The notes: generated from the letters alone by a model not told the origin. Shown: positions 32,674 to 44,309, counted from the stretch's first letter. The stretch: DNA of 49,063 nucleotides from an uncultured Hyphomicrobium sp. (GCF_902826555.1 NZ_CADEFI010000021.1:1-49063); one strand, 5' to 3'. Numbers and translations: made by a program.

Positions 32674-35193
32674 TCACGCTTGGTTGGCGCCCGTCAGGCC
32701 GCGGGAGTTGTGGCCGATATTCACGGGCGCGGCTTTGCGATAATGGGGCATCAGCTCCTCGGGCGCAAAATGATCGACGGCAATGACGCGTTGCGTCAAG
32801 GCCTCGGCCTCGCGCAGGAGCTGCGCCTCGCTTTCGGTGATCGATCCGGCATCGGCGGCGTCGCCGATCCAATCGAGGCCGTGGTAGCGGCGCACGGTGC
32901 CGGCGCGGATGGCGCGCTCCAGCTTCTTTTCCGCCTCTTCCGCCGCAACGACCTTTTTCAGCGTTACCTCGAGCAGTCCCGTGGCGTCGTCCGGATCTTC
33001 GGACACGTAGATGTCGCGCGTCAGGCGATCGCGAACCTCGCCGGGCTGCAAGACTTGGCGCACGATCCGCGCGCCGAGCGCGTCGGGTGCCGGATAGTAG
33101 TGGCGGCCGAACGGGAAGACGATGACGCGGAGGGCGGCGCCCACGACCGGGTTGGGGAAGTTCTCGACGACGCCACGCAACGCTTCCTCGAAACGGTGGA
33201 GTCCGTTGGCGGCGGCAAAGGCGACGATGTCACGATCGGCCTCGGGCCGCCCATCGTCCTCGAAGCGCTTCAGGACGCAGGACGTGAGATAGATCTCGGA
33301 TAGAGCGTCGGCGAGGCGGCCGGTGAGCTTCTGCTTCACCTTGAGGCCGCCGCCCAGCAGCGCGACCGTAATGTCGGCGACGAGTGCAAAGTTTCGCGAG
33401 GCGCGCGACAGCTGCCTGTAGATCGTCTCCAGACCCTGGGCGCGTTCGGCGGACTCGGCGAAAAGGCCGAGCGTGATGTTGTGGAAGAAGGCGCCGGCGA
33501 CGTTCGAGAGCGAAAAAGCTACGTGACCGCCGAAGGCCTCATCGAAGGCGGCGAGCCCGGCCGCCGCGTTGGGGTTCTGCACGGCCTGCACCTCTTTGTA
33601 GAGGTAGGGGTGCGAGCGCAATGCGCCTTGCGCGAACGTGATCAGCGTGCGGGTGAGGATGTTGGCCCCTTCGACCGTGATGCCGACGGGCACGAGCTGA
33701 TAGGCGGCCTGAAGGTAGTTCGAGGGGCCGTCGCAGATGGCGCGGCCGCCATGAATGTCGAAGGCGTCGTTGACGGCGCTGCGCAGGCGCTCGGTGGTCT
33801 GGTATTTCATGAGCGCCGAGATGACCGACGGGCGCTCGCCGCGGGACACCATCGCGGCGGTGACGGCGCGCGCCGCCTCGTTGACGTAAGCGGTCTCGAC
33901 AAGGCGCGCCAACGGCTCCTCGACACCTTCCATGCGTCCAACAGGCAGGCCGAACTGACGGCGGATGCGGGCATATGCGGTGGAGACGCGCAGCATCATC
34001 TTGGCGCCGGCGGTGGCAGAGGACGGCAGCGAGATGGCGCGGCCGGCAGCGAGGCACTCCATCAGCATGCGCCAGCCCTGGCCCACCATCTTCTGGCCGC
34101 CGATGACCCAGTCGAGCGGGATGAACACGTCGGTGCCCCAGTTGGGGCCGTTCGGGAACGCGGCGCCGGACGGCAGATGCCGGCGGCCGATGTTGACGCC
34201 GGGATGGGTCGTCGGGATGAGCGCGACGGTGATGCCGATGTCCTCCTTGTCGCCAAGGAGCTTGTCGGGATCGAAAAGGCGGAAGGCGAGGCCGAGCAAC
34301 GTCGCGTCGGGGCCGAGGGTGATGTAGCGCTTCTCCCAGGAGAGGCGGATACCCACCACCTCGCGGCCCTCGTGCTCTCCTTTGGCCACGGTGCCGATGT
34401 CGCGCATGGTGGCGGCATCAGAGCCGGAGTTGGGCCCCGTCAAGCCGAAGCAGGGCACCTCCAGCCCCTTTGCGAGGCGCGGAAGATAGTGCTCCTTCTG
34501 GGAGTCGGTGCCGTATTTCTCGATCAGCTCGCCGGGGCCAAGCGAGTTCGGCACCATGACGATGGTCACCACGTCAGGCGAGCGGGAGGCAATTTTGCCA
34601 AGGATCAGCGATTGCGCCTGGGGGGAGAAGCCGAGGCCGCCATGCTCCTTGGAAATGAGCATGCCGAGGAAGCCGTTCGCCTTGACGAACTCCCAGATCT
34701 CGGCCGGCATGCGCCGCTCGGCGTGACGGATCTGCCAATGATCGATCTTGGCGCACAACTCATCGGTCGGGCCATCGAGGAAGGCGCGCTCCTCGGGGCT
34801 GAGCACGATGGGCGGCACGGCGCGCAGCTTGGTCCAGTCGGGCGTGCCGGAGAAGATCTCGGCGTCGAAGCCGACGGTGCCGGCGTCGAGGGCCTGCTGC
34901 TCGGTGTCGGAGACCTTGGGCAGGATGTTGCGGACCAGCTTGAAGGCCGGCTGTGTGACGGCGCGGCGGCGCACCTCGGCGACCGAAAGAGATCCCAGAG
35001 CGGCAAGACCGACCCAAACCAAGAACCCGAGAACGCCGATGTGAGGCCAATGCGCGGCGCCATGGAAGACACCGCATTGCCAAAGGAGAGTCACGAGGCC
35101 GAGGCCGGCGGCCCACTGCCAAGGTGAGGCTCGCCACATGCCGAGCGCGACCGCAATTGCGATCAAGGCGATCAAAAGCAGGATCAACGCCAT
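32674..35193 (-). CDS. fadE: Membrane-anchored acyl-CoA dehydrogenase (FadE-like)
   Basis: An 839-residue FAD enzyme that introduces the first double bond in fatty acyl-CoA. Two or more hydrophobic helices at the N-terminus (about residues 1-75) anchor it in the membrane, as in FadE. The dehydrogenase core follows: GFLGMLISKEHGGLGFSPQAQS, CFGLTGPNSGSDAATM, YGFAD-binding Arg and Gly segments, and a long C-terminal FadE-specific extension. It is the first gene of the minus-strand beta-oxidation operon. A repeated 12-base word lies about 100 bases upstream. Confidence 0.93.
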   Translation of the reverse strand: MALILLLIALIAIAVALGMWRASPWQWAAGLGLVTLLWQCGVFHGAAHWPHIGVLGFLVWVGLAALGSLSVAEVRRRAVTQPAFKLVRNILPKVSDTEQQALDAGTVGFDAEIFSGTPDWTKLRAVPPIVLSPEERAFLDGPTDELCAKIDHWQIRHAERRMPAEIWEFVKANGFLGMLISKEHGGLGFSPQAQSLILGKIASRSPDVVTIVMVPNSLGPGELIEKYGTDSQKEHYLPRLAKGLEVPCFGLTGPNSGSDAATMRDIGTVAKGEHEGREVVGIRLSWEKRYITLGPDATLLGLAFRLFDPDKLLGDKEDIGITVALIPTTHPGVNIGRRHLPSGAAFPNGPNWGTDVFIPLDWVIGGQKMVGQGWRMLMECLAAGRAISLPSSATAGAKMMLRVSTAYARIRRQFGLPVGRMEGVEEPLARLVETAYVNEAARAVTAAMVSRGERPSVISALMKYQTTERLRSAVNDAFDIHGGRAICDGPSNYLQAAYQLVPVGITVEGANILTRTLITFAQGALRSHPYLYKEVQAVQNPNAAAGLAAFDEAFGGHVAFSLSNVAGAFFHNITLGLFAESAERAQGLETIYRQLSRASRNFALVADITVALLGGGLKVKQKLTGRLADALSEIYLTSCVLKRFEDDGRPEADRDIVAFAAANGLHRFEEALRGVVENFPNPVVGAALRVIVFPFGRHYYPAPDALGARIVRQVLQPGEVRDRLTRDIYVSEDPDDATGLLEVTLKKVVAAEEAEKKLERAIRAGTVRRYHGLDWIGDAADAGSITESEAQLLREAEALTQRVIAVDHFAPEELMPHYRKAAPVNIGHNSRGLTGANQA

Positions 35194-35512
35194 CGACCTC
35201 TCCGCTCTCGCCTGTCCGTGATCCGCGGGCTCGGCCCGTCGGTTCGCGGCCAGGGCGCAAAGCCATCACCGGCTCAGCACTCCTCAAGAGTTGCAGATTA
35301 AGAGTTGCAGAGACCAATCGTTCCCGACTGTCCTGCGCCCCCGCACAACCCCTCCGGCGCCAGAGGATACGTGGAGAATATAAAGTGTTTCTCTCTGAAA
35401 CGGCTCCCCGGAGTACGGATCGGTGGAAATCTTCGTCCGCGGACTATGGCCGAACGTTGTATTTACTCGCAATTTCCAAGCAGCCGGTGTTGCAGATCAG
35501 AGATCCTGCCGC
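35194..35512. promoter_or_regulatory. Region upstream of fadE with a 12-base direct repeat
   Basis: AAGAGTTGCAGA is repeated exactly at 35286-35297 and 35300-35311, two bases apart (14-base period), about 93-118 bases before the fadE start. No gene is supported in this 319-base stretch, which also includes the 3' flank of the flavoprotein gene. The repeat could be an operator for the beta-oxidation operon, or a chance duplication. Confidence 0.45.
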
Positions 35513-36844
35513 TCAACCGCGGCCGGATGGGGCAACGCGGCCGGTGGCGGAAGCCCTTTTGGCGAAGATGTCGTCGGTCAGCGTCTGGTACCAGGCGAGG
35601 CTTTCCTCGTAGGTCTCCTTGCGCAGCGCGGCGCTCTCGCCCGTCTTCGAGATGAAAGGATCCTTGGGGACCAAGGCGTGCTTGCCCTTGAGATCGCCCG
35701 GCGCATAGTCGGCACCGATCTTGACGCTGTCGTCGGGGGCCAGCATCGACCAGCAGGTGTTGCGGTAGGCGGCGGCGGGCCGCTCTGCCCCGGTCAGATC
35801 GGCGAGGATGTGGCCCGCGACGGCGCGCGCCTGGCTGTTGGCGGAAAAGGCCGACTTCGGCATGTCGGCGGCCACCGTCGCGTCGCCGACGACATAGACG
35901 TTCTCCATCTTGGCCGAGCGAAACGTCTCCGGCAGGATCGGGCACCAGCCGCCTTCCGCCAATCCGGCATCGAGCGCGATCTTGCCGGCCGTCTGATCGG
36001 GAATGATGTTGGCGACCGCGGTCTTGAACGTCTCGCCGGATTTGGTCACCACCTCGCCGGTCTTCGGATCGACGCGGACGACGCTCATGTCGTCGATGTC
36101 GTTGGTGAGGCGCAGCTCGACGATGCCCTTGTAGTATTTCGCGAACGCCTCCTCGAAGACGGCCTGCTTCGAGAACGCCATCTTGGGATCGAGGATGATC
36201 AGCTTGCTCTTGGGCTTCTCGCGCTTCAGGTAGTTGGCGATGAGGCAGGCGCGCTCGTAGGGTCCCGGCGGGCAACGGTACGGATTGCGGGGGGCTGCGA
36301 TGACGACGAGACCGCCGTTCGGCATGTCGTCGAGGCGCTCGCGCAGCAGCCGCGACTGGCGCCCTCCGCTCCAGGCGTGGGGCATGAAATAGCTCGCGGC
36401 CTCGCTATAGCCCTCGATGGAGCCGTACTTCAGGGCGATGCCGGGCGCGACGACGAGCCGGTCGTAGGGGACGTTGGCGCCGTGCTCGATCCTCACCTCG
36501 CGCTTCTCGGCATCGATGGCGGTGGCGCGCTCGTAGATCACGTTGATACCGAGCGAGACGAGACCGGCATAGGTATGCGTGATGCGGCTGAAGGGCAGGA
36601 ATCCGCCGATGAAGTGGTTCGAATAGAAGCAGGTCGTGTACTGGCGCTGCGGTTCGATGAGGGTGACGTCGATGTCCGGCGCGGCGCGCTTTAGCGTGAC
36701 GGCGACCGTCGCGCCGCCCGGCCCGCCGCCGATGATGGCGACGCGTGAACGCGCCGCCGCGCGCAGGCTGCCGGGGCGCAGCAGAACACCCAACGAAAGG
36801 GCGGCCAGTCCGCCGGTCAGCTGTCTACGGTCGATCTCGTGCAT
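35513..36844 (-). CDS. Sulfide dehydrogenase flavoprotein subunit (SoxF/FccB-like)
   Basis: A 443-residue exported flavoprotein. A Tat-type signal (DRRQLTGGLAALSLGV) precedes the FAD-binding VAIIGGGPGGATVAV (35-49). The redox-active cysteines of flavocytochrome c sulfide dehydrogenase are present, Cys191 in YRCPPGPYERA and Cys364 in YRNTCWSML. It oxidises sulfide to sulfur and passes electrons to a cytochrome c partner, which is not in this window. The ORF is open up to 37255, but the signal peptide fixes ATG 36844. It lies 29 bases after the SoxS-like gene. Confidence 0.9.
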   Translation of the reverse strand: MHEIDRRQLTGGLAALSLGVLLRPGSLRAAARSRVAIIGGGPGGATVAVTLKRAAPDIDVTLIEPQRQYTTCFYSNHFIGGFLPFSRITHTYAGLVSLGINVIYERATAIDAEKREVRIEHGANVPYDRLVVAPGIALKYGSIEGYSEAASYFMPHAWSGGRQSRLLRERLDDMPNGGLVVIAAPRNPYRCPPGPYERACLIANYLKREKPKSKLIILDPKMAFSKQAVFEEAFAKYYKGIVELRLTNDIDDMSVVRVDPKTGEVVTKSGETFKTAVANIIPDQTAGKIALDAGLAEGGWCPILPETFRSAKMENVYVVGDATVAADMPKSAFSANSQARAVAGHILADLTGAERPAAAYRNTCWSMLAPDDSVKIGADYAPGDLKGKHALVPKDPFISKTGESAALRKETYEESLAWYQTLTDDIFAKRASATGRVAPSGRG

Positions 36845-36873
36845 GGCTCTTCTGTCCCTCGGCTCAAGATTCG

Positions 36874-37281
36874 TCACAGGCTTGGAAAAAATCCGGCGGC
36901 GGCCAGGAGCGGCCGTAGCTCGCCGTAAAAGTAGTCGGCCCCGGGATAGCCGGTGATGCGGCCCAGCTCCTCGCCCGAGCGCATGACGACGAACGTCGGC
37001 GTGTAGACGATCGGTGCAAGGCCTTTTGTCTCCGGCGCGCCGCGCCGCACGCGCTTCAGGGGCGCGAAGCGTCCTTCGGCGCTCTTGCGGTAGCCGGGAC
37101 CGATCTCGGAGTCCCATGCGCGGCAGAAGCGGCAGCCCGGCTCCACAACCATCAGCAGGCGAATATCCGACGCCGAGCGTGCCGGCTCGGAAAGCGGGGC
37201 CATGAGACCGAAGCCAACGAAGAACAGCGCGGCAAAGAGCAGAAATGCCCCACACCGCCGGCGTCGTCCCTTAAAGCTCAT
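36874..37281 (-). CDS. soxS: SoxS-like periplasmic thioredoxin
   Basis: A 135-residue protein with a basic N-terminus, one hydrophobic segment or signal (about 11-30) and a thioredoxin-like domain with the active site CRFC at 50-53 in VEPGCRFCRAWDSEIG. The cis-proline region is YTPTFVVM. SoxS proteins keep SoxY cysteine or other Sox thiols reduced. It is divergent from soxY with 99 bases between starts, which must hold both promoters. Confidence 0.8.
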   Translation of the reverse strand: MSFKGRRRRCGAFLLFAALFFVGFGLMAPLSEPARSASDIRLLMVVEPGCRFCRAWDSEIGPGYRKSAEGRFAPLKRVRRGAPETKGLAPIVYTPTFVVMRSGEELGRITGYPGADYFYGELRPLLAAAGFFPSL

Positions 37282-37380
37282 GACCGGGCCGCATGATTTG
37301 CACCCTATTTCAATCCTATGCTAGCAGTCCCAAAGACTCGGGAGAAGCTGCCACGTGGCGGTTGGACTTTTCTCTTTGCA

Positions 37381-37923
37381 ATGATTGCGAGATCGCTTGT
37401 GACCTCCGACATTCCAGGTCGACCGCTCGTGGACAGGCGCAGGGTGCTGGCAGGCGCTGGAGCGCTCGCGCTCGCGGGGGCCGCGCGTCCGGCAGTCGCC
37501 GAGCCCGATCACCCCGCAGCAGCGGCGGCTACTGCCGATCCCGCTCCCCTCGTGCCGACAGCCCACTATCAGGACGCGCTCGCCAAGATCGTCGGCAATG
37601 GGTCGCCGATCGAAGGACGGATGACGCTCGAGCTTCCCGAAGACGCCGAGAACGGCAACATCGTGCCCTACAAAATCGGCGTCGAGAGCCCGATGACCGA
37701 CGCGGACCATGTGGCGCGCATTCATCTCCTGTCGACGCAGAACCCTCAGCCCCTGGTGGCGACGTTCCGCTTCACGCCGTTGTCGGGCAAGGCCGCCGTC
37801 TCGGGACGCATGCGGCTCGCCAAAACTCAGGACGTGGTGGCCGTCGCGCTCACCTCCGACAATACGCTGCTGATCGCGCGGACGACGGTCAACGTCGGCA
37901 TCGGCGGTTGCGGAGCGGAGTGA
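37381..37923 (+). CDS. soxY: Thiosulfate-oxidation carrier protein SoxY
   Basis: A 180-residue protein with a Tat signal (VDRRRVLAGAGALALAGAARPAVA) and the SoxY fold. The substrate-carrying cysteine is Cys177 near the end in VGIGGCGAE. SoxY carries sulfur substrates covalently on this C-terminal swinging arm while bound to SoxZ. The canonical end is GGCGG; here it is GGCG followed by Ala-Glu. No clear Shine-Dalgarno is seen, so ATG 37381 or 37318 are both possible; 37381 places the twin arginines at a usual depth. It is followed by soxZ after five bases. Confidence 0.92.
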   Translation: MIARSLVTSDIPGRPLVDRRRVLAGAGALALAGAARPAVAEPDHPAAAAATADPAPLVPTAHYQDALAKIVGNGSPIEGRMTLELPEDAENGNIVPYKIGVESPMTDADHVARIHLLSTQNPQPLVATFRFTPLSGKAAVSGRMRLAKTQDVVAVALTSDNTLLIARTTVNVGIGGCGAE

Positions 37924-37928
37924 CGCGC

Positions 37929-38255
37929 ATGGCCGCTTCCAAACCCCGTGTCCGGTTTCCAGAGCAGGCGCAAGCTGGCGATGTGATCGAGATCAAGGCG
38001 CTGATCACGCACGTCATGGAGACAGGCAACCGCAAGGATGCGGACGGCAAGCCGATCCCGCGCAACATCATTCACACCTTTACGGCGCACTACGACGAGG
38101 CCCTGATCTTCAAAGCGGAATTCGGATCCGGCATCGCCGCCAACCCTTACGTGTCTTTTTTCTTCAAGGTGCCGGGGCCGGGCGAGCTTCGGGTGTCGTG
38201 GCAGGACGACGAAGGCGGCGAGACCATCGAGCGCTATCCCCTCAACGTGGTTTAG
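37929..38255 (+). CDS. soxZ: Thiosulfate-oxidation complex protein SoxZ
   Basis: A 108-residue immunoglobulin-like protein, the partner of SoxY: PRVRFPEQAQAGDVIEIKALITHVMETG, then IPRNIIHTFTAHYDEALIF, and FFFKVPGPGELRVSWQDDEG. Length matches SoxZ (about 105). No signal peptide is present; SoxZ is co-exported with SoxY through the Tat pathway. It is coupled to soxY with a five-base gap. Confidence 0.95.
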   Translation: MAASKPRVRFPEQAQAGDVIEIKALITHVMETGNRKDADGKPIPRNIIHTFTAHYDEALIFKAEFGSGIAANPYVSFFFKVPGPGELRVSWQDDEGGETIERYPLNVV

Positions 38256-38363
38256 AGCGCGGCTCGATCCCGGTTCGGCCCTGATCTCGGCCAATACGTC
38301 GCTCTTGCCGCTGGCGTGCGAAGCCGGTACGCCGGAAGACACATGATCTATCGGGAGTGGAGC

Positions 38364-38606
38364 ATGGCTGAAGAACCCGTCGTTGCGCAAACGAGCCCCT
38401 ATCAGGTGGACCTCGTGGAGGGCGAGACCTACTGGTACTGCCGCTGCGGGCGGTCCAAATCGCAGCCTTTCTGCGACGGCTCTCACGAGGGCACGGGAAT
38501 CGAGCCGCTCGAGTTCCAGGCGCCCTCGACGGCCACGTTCAATCTCTGCGGCTGCAAGGCCACCGACGACGAGCCGTGGTGCGACGGCACCCACAACGTG
38601 ATCTAG
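38364..38606 (+). CDS. Two-domain CDGSH iron-sulfur protein
   Basis: An 80-residue protein with two CDGSH-type [2Fe-2S] sites: [16 protein letters not shown] (about 26-41) and [16 protein letters not shown] (about 62-77). Each has three Cys and one His ligand. Dual-CDGSH proteins are small redox or iron-sulfur transfer proteins. GGGAGTGG precedes ATG 38364. It follows soxZ by about 110 bases and could be co-regulated with it. Confidence 0.92.
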   Translation: MAEEPVVAQTSPYQVDLVEGETYWYCRCGRSKSQPFCDGSHEGTGIEPLEFQAPSTATFNLCGCKATDDEPWCDGTHNVI

Positions 38607-38817
38607 GCGCTCGCGAGAACGGGCGGGCCACCTCCTTGCGGTGGAGGGAATCGATATCGCGAGGCAGGCCGCTAAAATTTGCTCCGGTGTTGCCCAAATC
38701 CACAGCAGGTGATGCCTCTGCACGCCTGCCCCTGGCGGAATCGCGAAAAATCAGTTCCCTTGGCGCCCTCGCCCGCTAAAACCATACGGTGAAGCCAACT
38801 CGGGGGACGGCCGGCCT

Positions 38818-39732
38818 ATGGATTATTTCGTCCAGCAGCTCATCAATGGACTCACGCTTGGATCCATCTACGGTCTGATCGCCATCGGCTACACGATGGT
38901 CTACGGCATCATCGGCATGGTCAACTTCGCCCACGGCGACGTGTTCATGCTGGCCGCCTTCATCGCCCTCATCCTGTTCCTCCTCCTGACGCAGCTCCTG
39001 GGGATCGGCTCGCTCGGGCTGGCGCTCCTCATCGTGCTCGTGCTCGGCATGGCGCTGACCAGTCTCTGGGGCTGGGTCATCGAGCGGCTCGCCTACCGCC
39101 CCTTGCGCGGGTCGTTCCGGCTGGCGCCGATGATCTCGGCGATCGGCATGTCGATCTTCCTCTCCAACTTCGTGCAGGTGGTGCAGGGCCCAAACAACAA
39201 AACGCTCGAACCCATCCTTTCCAACGTCATCAACCTTCCGATCGGCAACGGCTCGGCGACGCTGGCCGAGAAGCAACTGCTGATCATGGTGGTCACGGCG
39301 GTGCTGCTCGGCGTGCTCTGGTATGTGGTGCGCCATACGCCGCTCGGGCGCGCGCAGCGGGCTTGCGAGCAGGACCGCAAGATGGCCTCGCTGCTCGGCG
39401 TCGATGTCGACCGCACGATCTCGATCACGTTCATCATGGGAGCGGCGCTGGCGTCGGTCGCGGGCCTGCTCTGGATGACCTACTACGGCGTCGTCAGTTT
39501 CTCCGACGGCTTCGTGCCCGGCGTCAAAGCCTTCACGGCGGCCGTGCTCGGCGGCATCGGCTCGCTGCCCGGCGCCGTGCTCGGCGGCCTCCTGATCGGC
39601 CTGATCGAGACCTTCTGGTCCGCCTACTTCACGATCGACTACAAGGACGTGGCGGCGTTCTCGATCCTGGCCATCGTGCTCATCTTCCTGCCCTCGGGCC
39701 TGCTCGGCCGGCCCGACGTCGAAAAGGTCTGA
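38818..39732 (+). CDS. livH: Branched-chain amino acid ABC transporter permease LivH
   Basis: A 304-residue inner-membrane permease with about eight helices. It starts YFVQQLINGLTLGSIYGLIA and IGYTMVYGIIGMVNFAHGD, the LivH hallmark, and contains the cytoplasmic coupling region RACEQDRKMASLLGVDVD. It pairs with LivM to form the membrane channel. It is the first gene of a seven-gene operon and ends four bases before livM. Confidence 0.95.
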   Translation: MDYFVQQLINGLTLGSIYGLIAIGYTMVYGIIGMVNFAHGDVFMLAAFIALILFLLLTQLLGIGSLGLALLIVLVLGMALTSLWGWVIERLAYRPLRGSFRLAPMISAIGMSIFLSNFVQVVQGPNNKTLEPILSNVINLPIGNGSATLAEKQLLIMVVTAVLLGVLWYVVRHTPLGRAQRACEQDRKMASLLGVDVDRTISITFIMGAALASVAGLLWMTYYGVVSFSDGFVPGVKAFTAAVLGGIGSLPGAVLGGLLIGLIETFWSAYFTIDYKDVAAFSILAIVLIFLPSGLLGRPDVEKV

Positions 39733-39735
39733 GCC

Positions 39736-41064
<1,329 letters not shown>

Positions 41065-41072
41065 GGCCCTCC

Positions 41073-41980
41073 ATGCGCTGGCTTTCCGAACCTCTGCTTG
41101 CCGTCGATCACCTCTCGATGCGGTTCGGCGGCCTGGTGGCCGTGAACGATCTTTCCTTCACCGTCGGGCGCGGCGACATCACGGCGCTCATCGGTCCGAA
41201 CGGCGCGGGTAAAACCACGGTCTTCAACTGCATCACCGGCTTCTACAAACCGACGAGCGGACGGCTCGCGCTGGCGCATGGCGGCACGCCCGACGAGAGC
41301 GCGGTGGCCCTGCTCACACGCTCCGACAAGCGGCGCACGCATGGCGCGAGCCCGGAGCTGTTCCTGCTCGAGCGCATGGCCGATCACGCGATTGCCGCGG
41401 AAGCGCGCGTGGCGCGGACCTTCCAGAACATCCGGCTCTTTCCCGGCATGACGGTGCTCGAGAACCTGATCGTGGCTCAGCACAAGACGCTGATGGCCGC
41501 CTCGGATTTCAGTCTCGGAGGGCTTCTCGGCCTTGCCAAGCATCGCGCCGCCGAGCGCAAGGCGCTGGAGCTGGCCAAGGCGTGGCTCGAGGTCGTCGGC
41601 CTCATCGACCGCGCCGACGACCCGGCCGGAGACCTTCCCTACGGCGCGCAGCGGCGGCTCGAGATTGCGCGCGCCATGTGCACCAATCCGGTGCTGCTCT
41701 GCCTCGACGAACCAGCCGCGGGCCTCAACAACAGGGAGAGCGCCGAGCTGACGCGACTCCTGCGCGGCATCCGCCAGCAGACAGGCGTCTCGATCCTTCT
41801 CATCGAACACGACATGTCGGTGGTCATGGACATCTCCGATCATGTGATCGTCATCGAGTACGGCGTGAAGATCGCCGACGGCACGGCCAACGACGTCAAG
41901 TGCGATCCCAAGGTGATCGCCGCTTACCTCGGCGTCGACGACGAGGACGTGGCGCGGGCAACGGCCGGGAGGGCCGGCCC

Positions 41981-41984
<4 letters not shown>
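41073..41984 (+). CDS. livG: ABC transporter ATP-binding protein LivG, with an insertion
   Basis: A 303-residue ATPase with Walker A GPNGAGKTT, the Q-loop region FQNIRLFPGMTVLENL, signature YGAQRRLEIARAM and Walker B LLCLDEPAAGL. Between the Walker A region and ARTFQNIRLF there is an additional segment of about 45 residues (SDKRRTHGASPELFLLERMA and neighbours) absent in the 255-residue E. coli protein. ATG 41073 is used; GTG 41061 overlaps the livM stop and is an alternative. The stop overlaps livF by four bases. Confidence 0.93.
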
Positions 41985-42699
<715 letters not shown>

Positions 42700-42700
<1 letters not shown>

Positions 42701-43068
42701 TGGAGTCTTTTTTGGCCTCGCTCGGCTATGCGGTGGACAGCGAGCGCGGGCTATTGCCGTTCATCCTGCTCACGCTTCTGATCGGGGGCGGCGCCGCGTG
42801 GCGCACCGGGCAAGCCGTGGCGCAGGGCTGGGGGGCGATGTGGCCGGTCGCCGCCTACACGGCGCTGCTCGCGGCCGGCATCCGCTTTCTCCATTTCGCG
42901 CTGTTCGGCGGTCCACTGCTTTCGCTGCCAAGCTATCTCATCGATTTCGCGATCCTGGCCGTGATTGCCCTCGTCGGCCATCGGGCGCGGCGTGCGCGAC
43001 ACATGACGGAGCAGTACGGCTGGATGTTCGAGCGGTCCGGCCCTCTCACCTGGCGCGATCGCTCCTGA
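42700..43068 (+). CDS. DUF6867-like membrane protein in the liv operon
   Basis: A 122-residue protein with three likely helices (about 19-36, 48-70, 78-95) and the end ARHMTEQYGWMFERSGPLTW. Proteins with this ending and membrane pattern occur between LivF and the binding protein in related Hyphomicrobiales transporters; function unknown. Its ATG shares a base with the livF stop (TGATG). A helper for the transporter is inferred from position. Confidence 0.8.
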
Positions 43069-43171
43069 CGGATGTCCAGGGACGTGACTTCGCCGCCATT
43101 TCACGCCACAAAGTTTGCCGAGATCGACTGCTTCCTCCGCTTGCGGAGCCCTCCATAGGAAGGATTTTCGA

Positions 43172-44302
43172 ATGCGCCTCGTGAAACTTGCGGGAGTTCT
43201 TCTCGCCACCGTCCTGGCCTCGCTGGCGCTCGCATCGTGCGGCGGCGAGCAGAAGCTGAAGGTCGGAGTCGCCGGCCCGCTGACCGGAAAGGACGCCGTG
43301 TTCGGAGCGCAGCTCAAACAGGGTGTCGAGCAGGCGATTGCGGACATCAATGCCGCAGGAGGTTTGAACGGGCAGCAGATCGAGCTCGTTGTCGGTGACG
43401 ATGCGGCCGATCCGAAGCAGGGGCGCTCGGTCGCCAACACGTTCGTGGGTGAAGGCGTGAGTTTCGTCGTCGGTCACTTCAACTCGGGCGTCACCGAGCC
43501 CTCGTCCGATGTCTATGCCGAGAACGGAATCCTGATGATCACGCCCGGCTCGACCAATCCCAAGATCACGGAGCGCGGGCTCACCACCGTGTTCCGTGTC
43601 TGCGGGCGCGACGATCAGCAGGGCAAGGTCGCGGGCGAATACATCGCCGCGAACTTCAAGGACAAGAAAGTCGCCATCGCCCACGACAAGACGACCTATG
43701 GCAAGGGTCTCGCTGACGAAACCAAAAAGGTCATGAATGGCCTCGGCGTCCAGGAAGTGCTCTACGAGGGCATCAATGCGGGTGAGCGCGACTTCAGCGC
43801 GCTGGTCTCGAAGATCAAGGATTCGGGCGCGGATATCGTCTACTGGGGCGGCGTGCACACGGAAGGCGGCAGCATCCTGCGCCAACTGCGCTCGGCGGGC
43901 GTCAACGCGGTGCTGATGGGCGGCGACGGCATTGCCACCGCCGAGTTCGCGGCCCTCGGGGGGCCCGGCACCGAGGGCACGCTGATGACGTTCGGCCCCG
44001 ACCCGCAGAAGCGTCCCGAGGCGCAGGCCGTGATCGAGAAATTCATGGCGCGCAAGTTCAAGCCCGAGGCGTACACGCTCTACAGCTACGCCGCGGTGCA
44101 GGTGATCGCGGAGGCGGCGAAGGCCATCGGCTCGGTCGATCCGCTCAAGGTCGCGGCCGAGTTGCACTCCGGCAAGCCGTACAAGACCGTCATCGGCGAT
44201 CTCGCATTCGACGCCAAGGGTGACGTGACGCGCATCGACTACGTCATGTACACCTGGAAGAAGCAGCCGGACGGCTCCATCACCTACGTGCAGAACGATT
44301 GA
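43172..44302 (+). CDS. livK: Branched-chain amino acid ABC transporter substrate-binding lipoprotein
   Basis: A 376-residue periplasmic binding protein. The signal ends with the lipobox LASC at the front of CGGEQKLKVGVAGPLTG, so it is probably lipid-anchored, which is unusual for the soluble LivK. The fold motifs include GLNGQQIELVVGDDAADP, FVVGHFNSGVTEPSSDVYAENG and the strand VAIAHDKTTYGKGLAD. AGGAAGGA precedes ATG 43172. It should capture leucine, isoleucine, valine or related amides. Confidence 0.92.
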   Translation: MRLVKLAGVLLATVLASLALASCGGEQKLKVGVAGPLTGKDAVFGAQLKQGVEQAIADINAAGGLNGQQIELVVGDDAADPKQGRSVANTFVGEGVSFVVGHFNSGVTEPSSDVYAENGILMITPGSTNPKITERGLTTVFRVCGRDDQQGKVAGEYIAANFKDKKVAIAHDKTTYGKGLADETKKVMNGLGVQEVLYEGINAGERDFSALVSKIKDSGADIVYWGGVHTEGGSILRQLRSAGVNAVLMGGDGIATAEFAALGGPGTEGTLMTFGPDPQKRPEAQAVIEKFMARKFKPEAYTLYSYAAVQVIAEAAKAIGSVDPLKVAAELHSGKPYKTVIGDLAFDAKGDVTRIDYVMYTWKKQPDGSITYVQND

Positions 44303-44309
44303 GGCGCCC

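Noticed and set aside
30550-33303. Plus-strand frame of about 900 codons opposite fadJ and fadE
   Set aside because: It is antisense to intact FadJ and FadE motifs. Its length comes from high GC and scarce stop codons.
36845-37255. Upstream extension of the flavoprotein frame
   Set aside because: The Tat signal at ATG 36844 marks the real start; the upstream part overlaps the SoxS-like gene in another frame.
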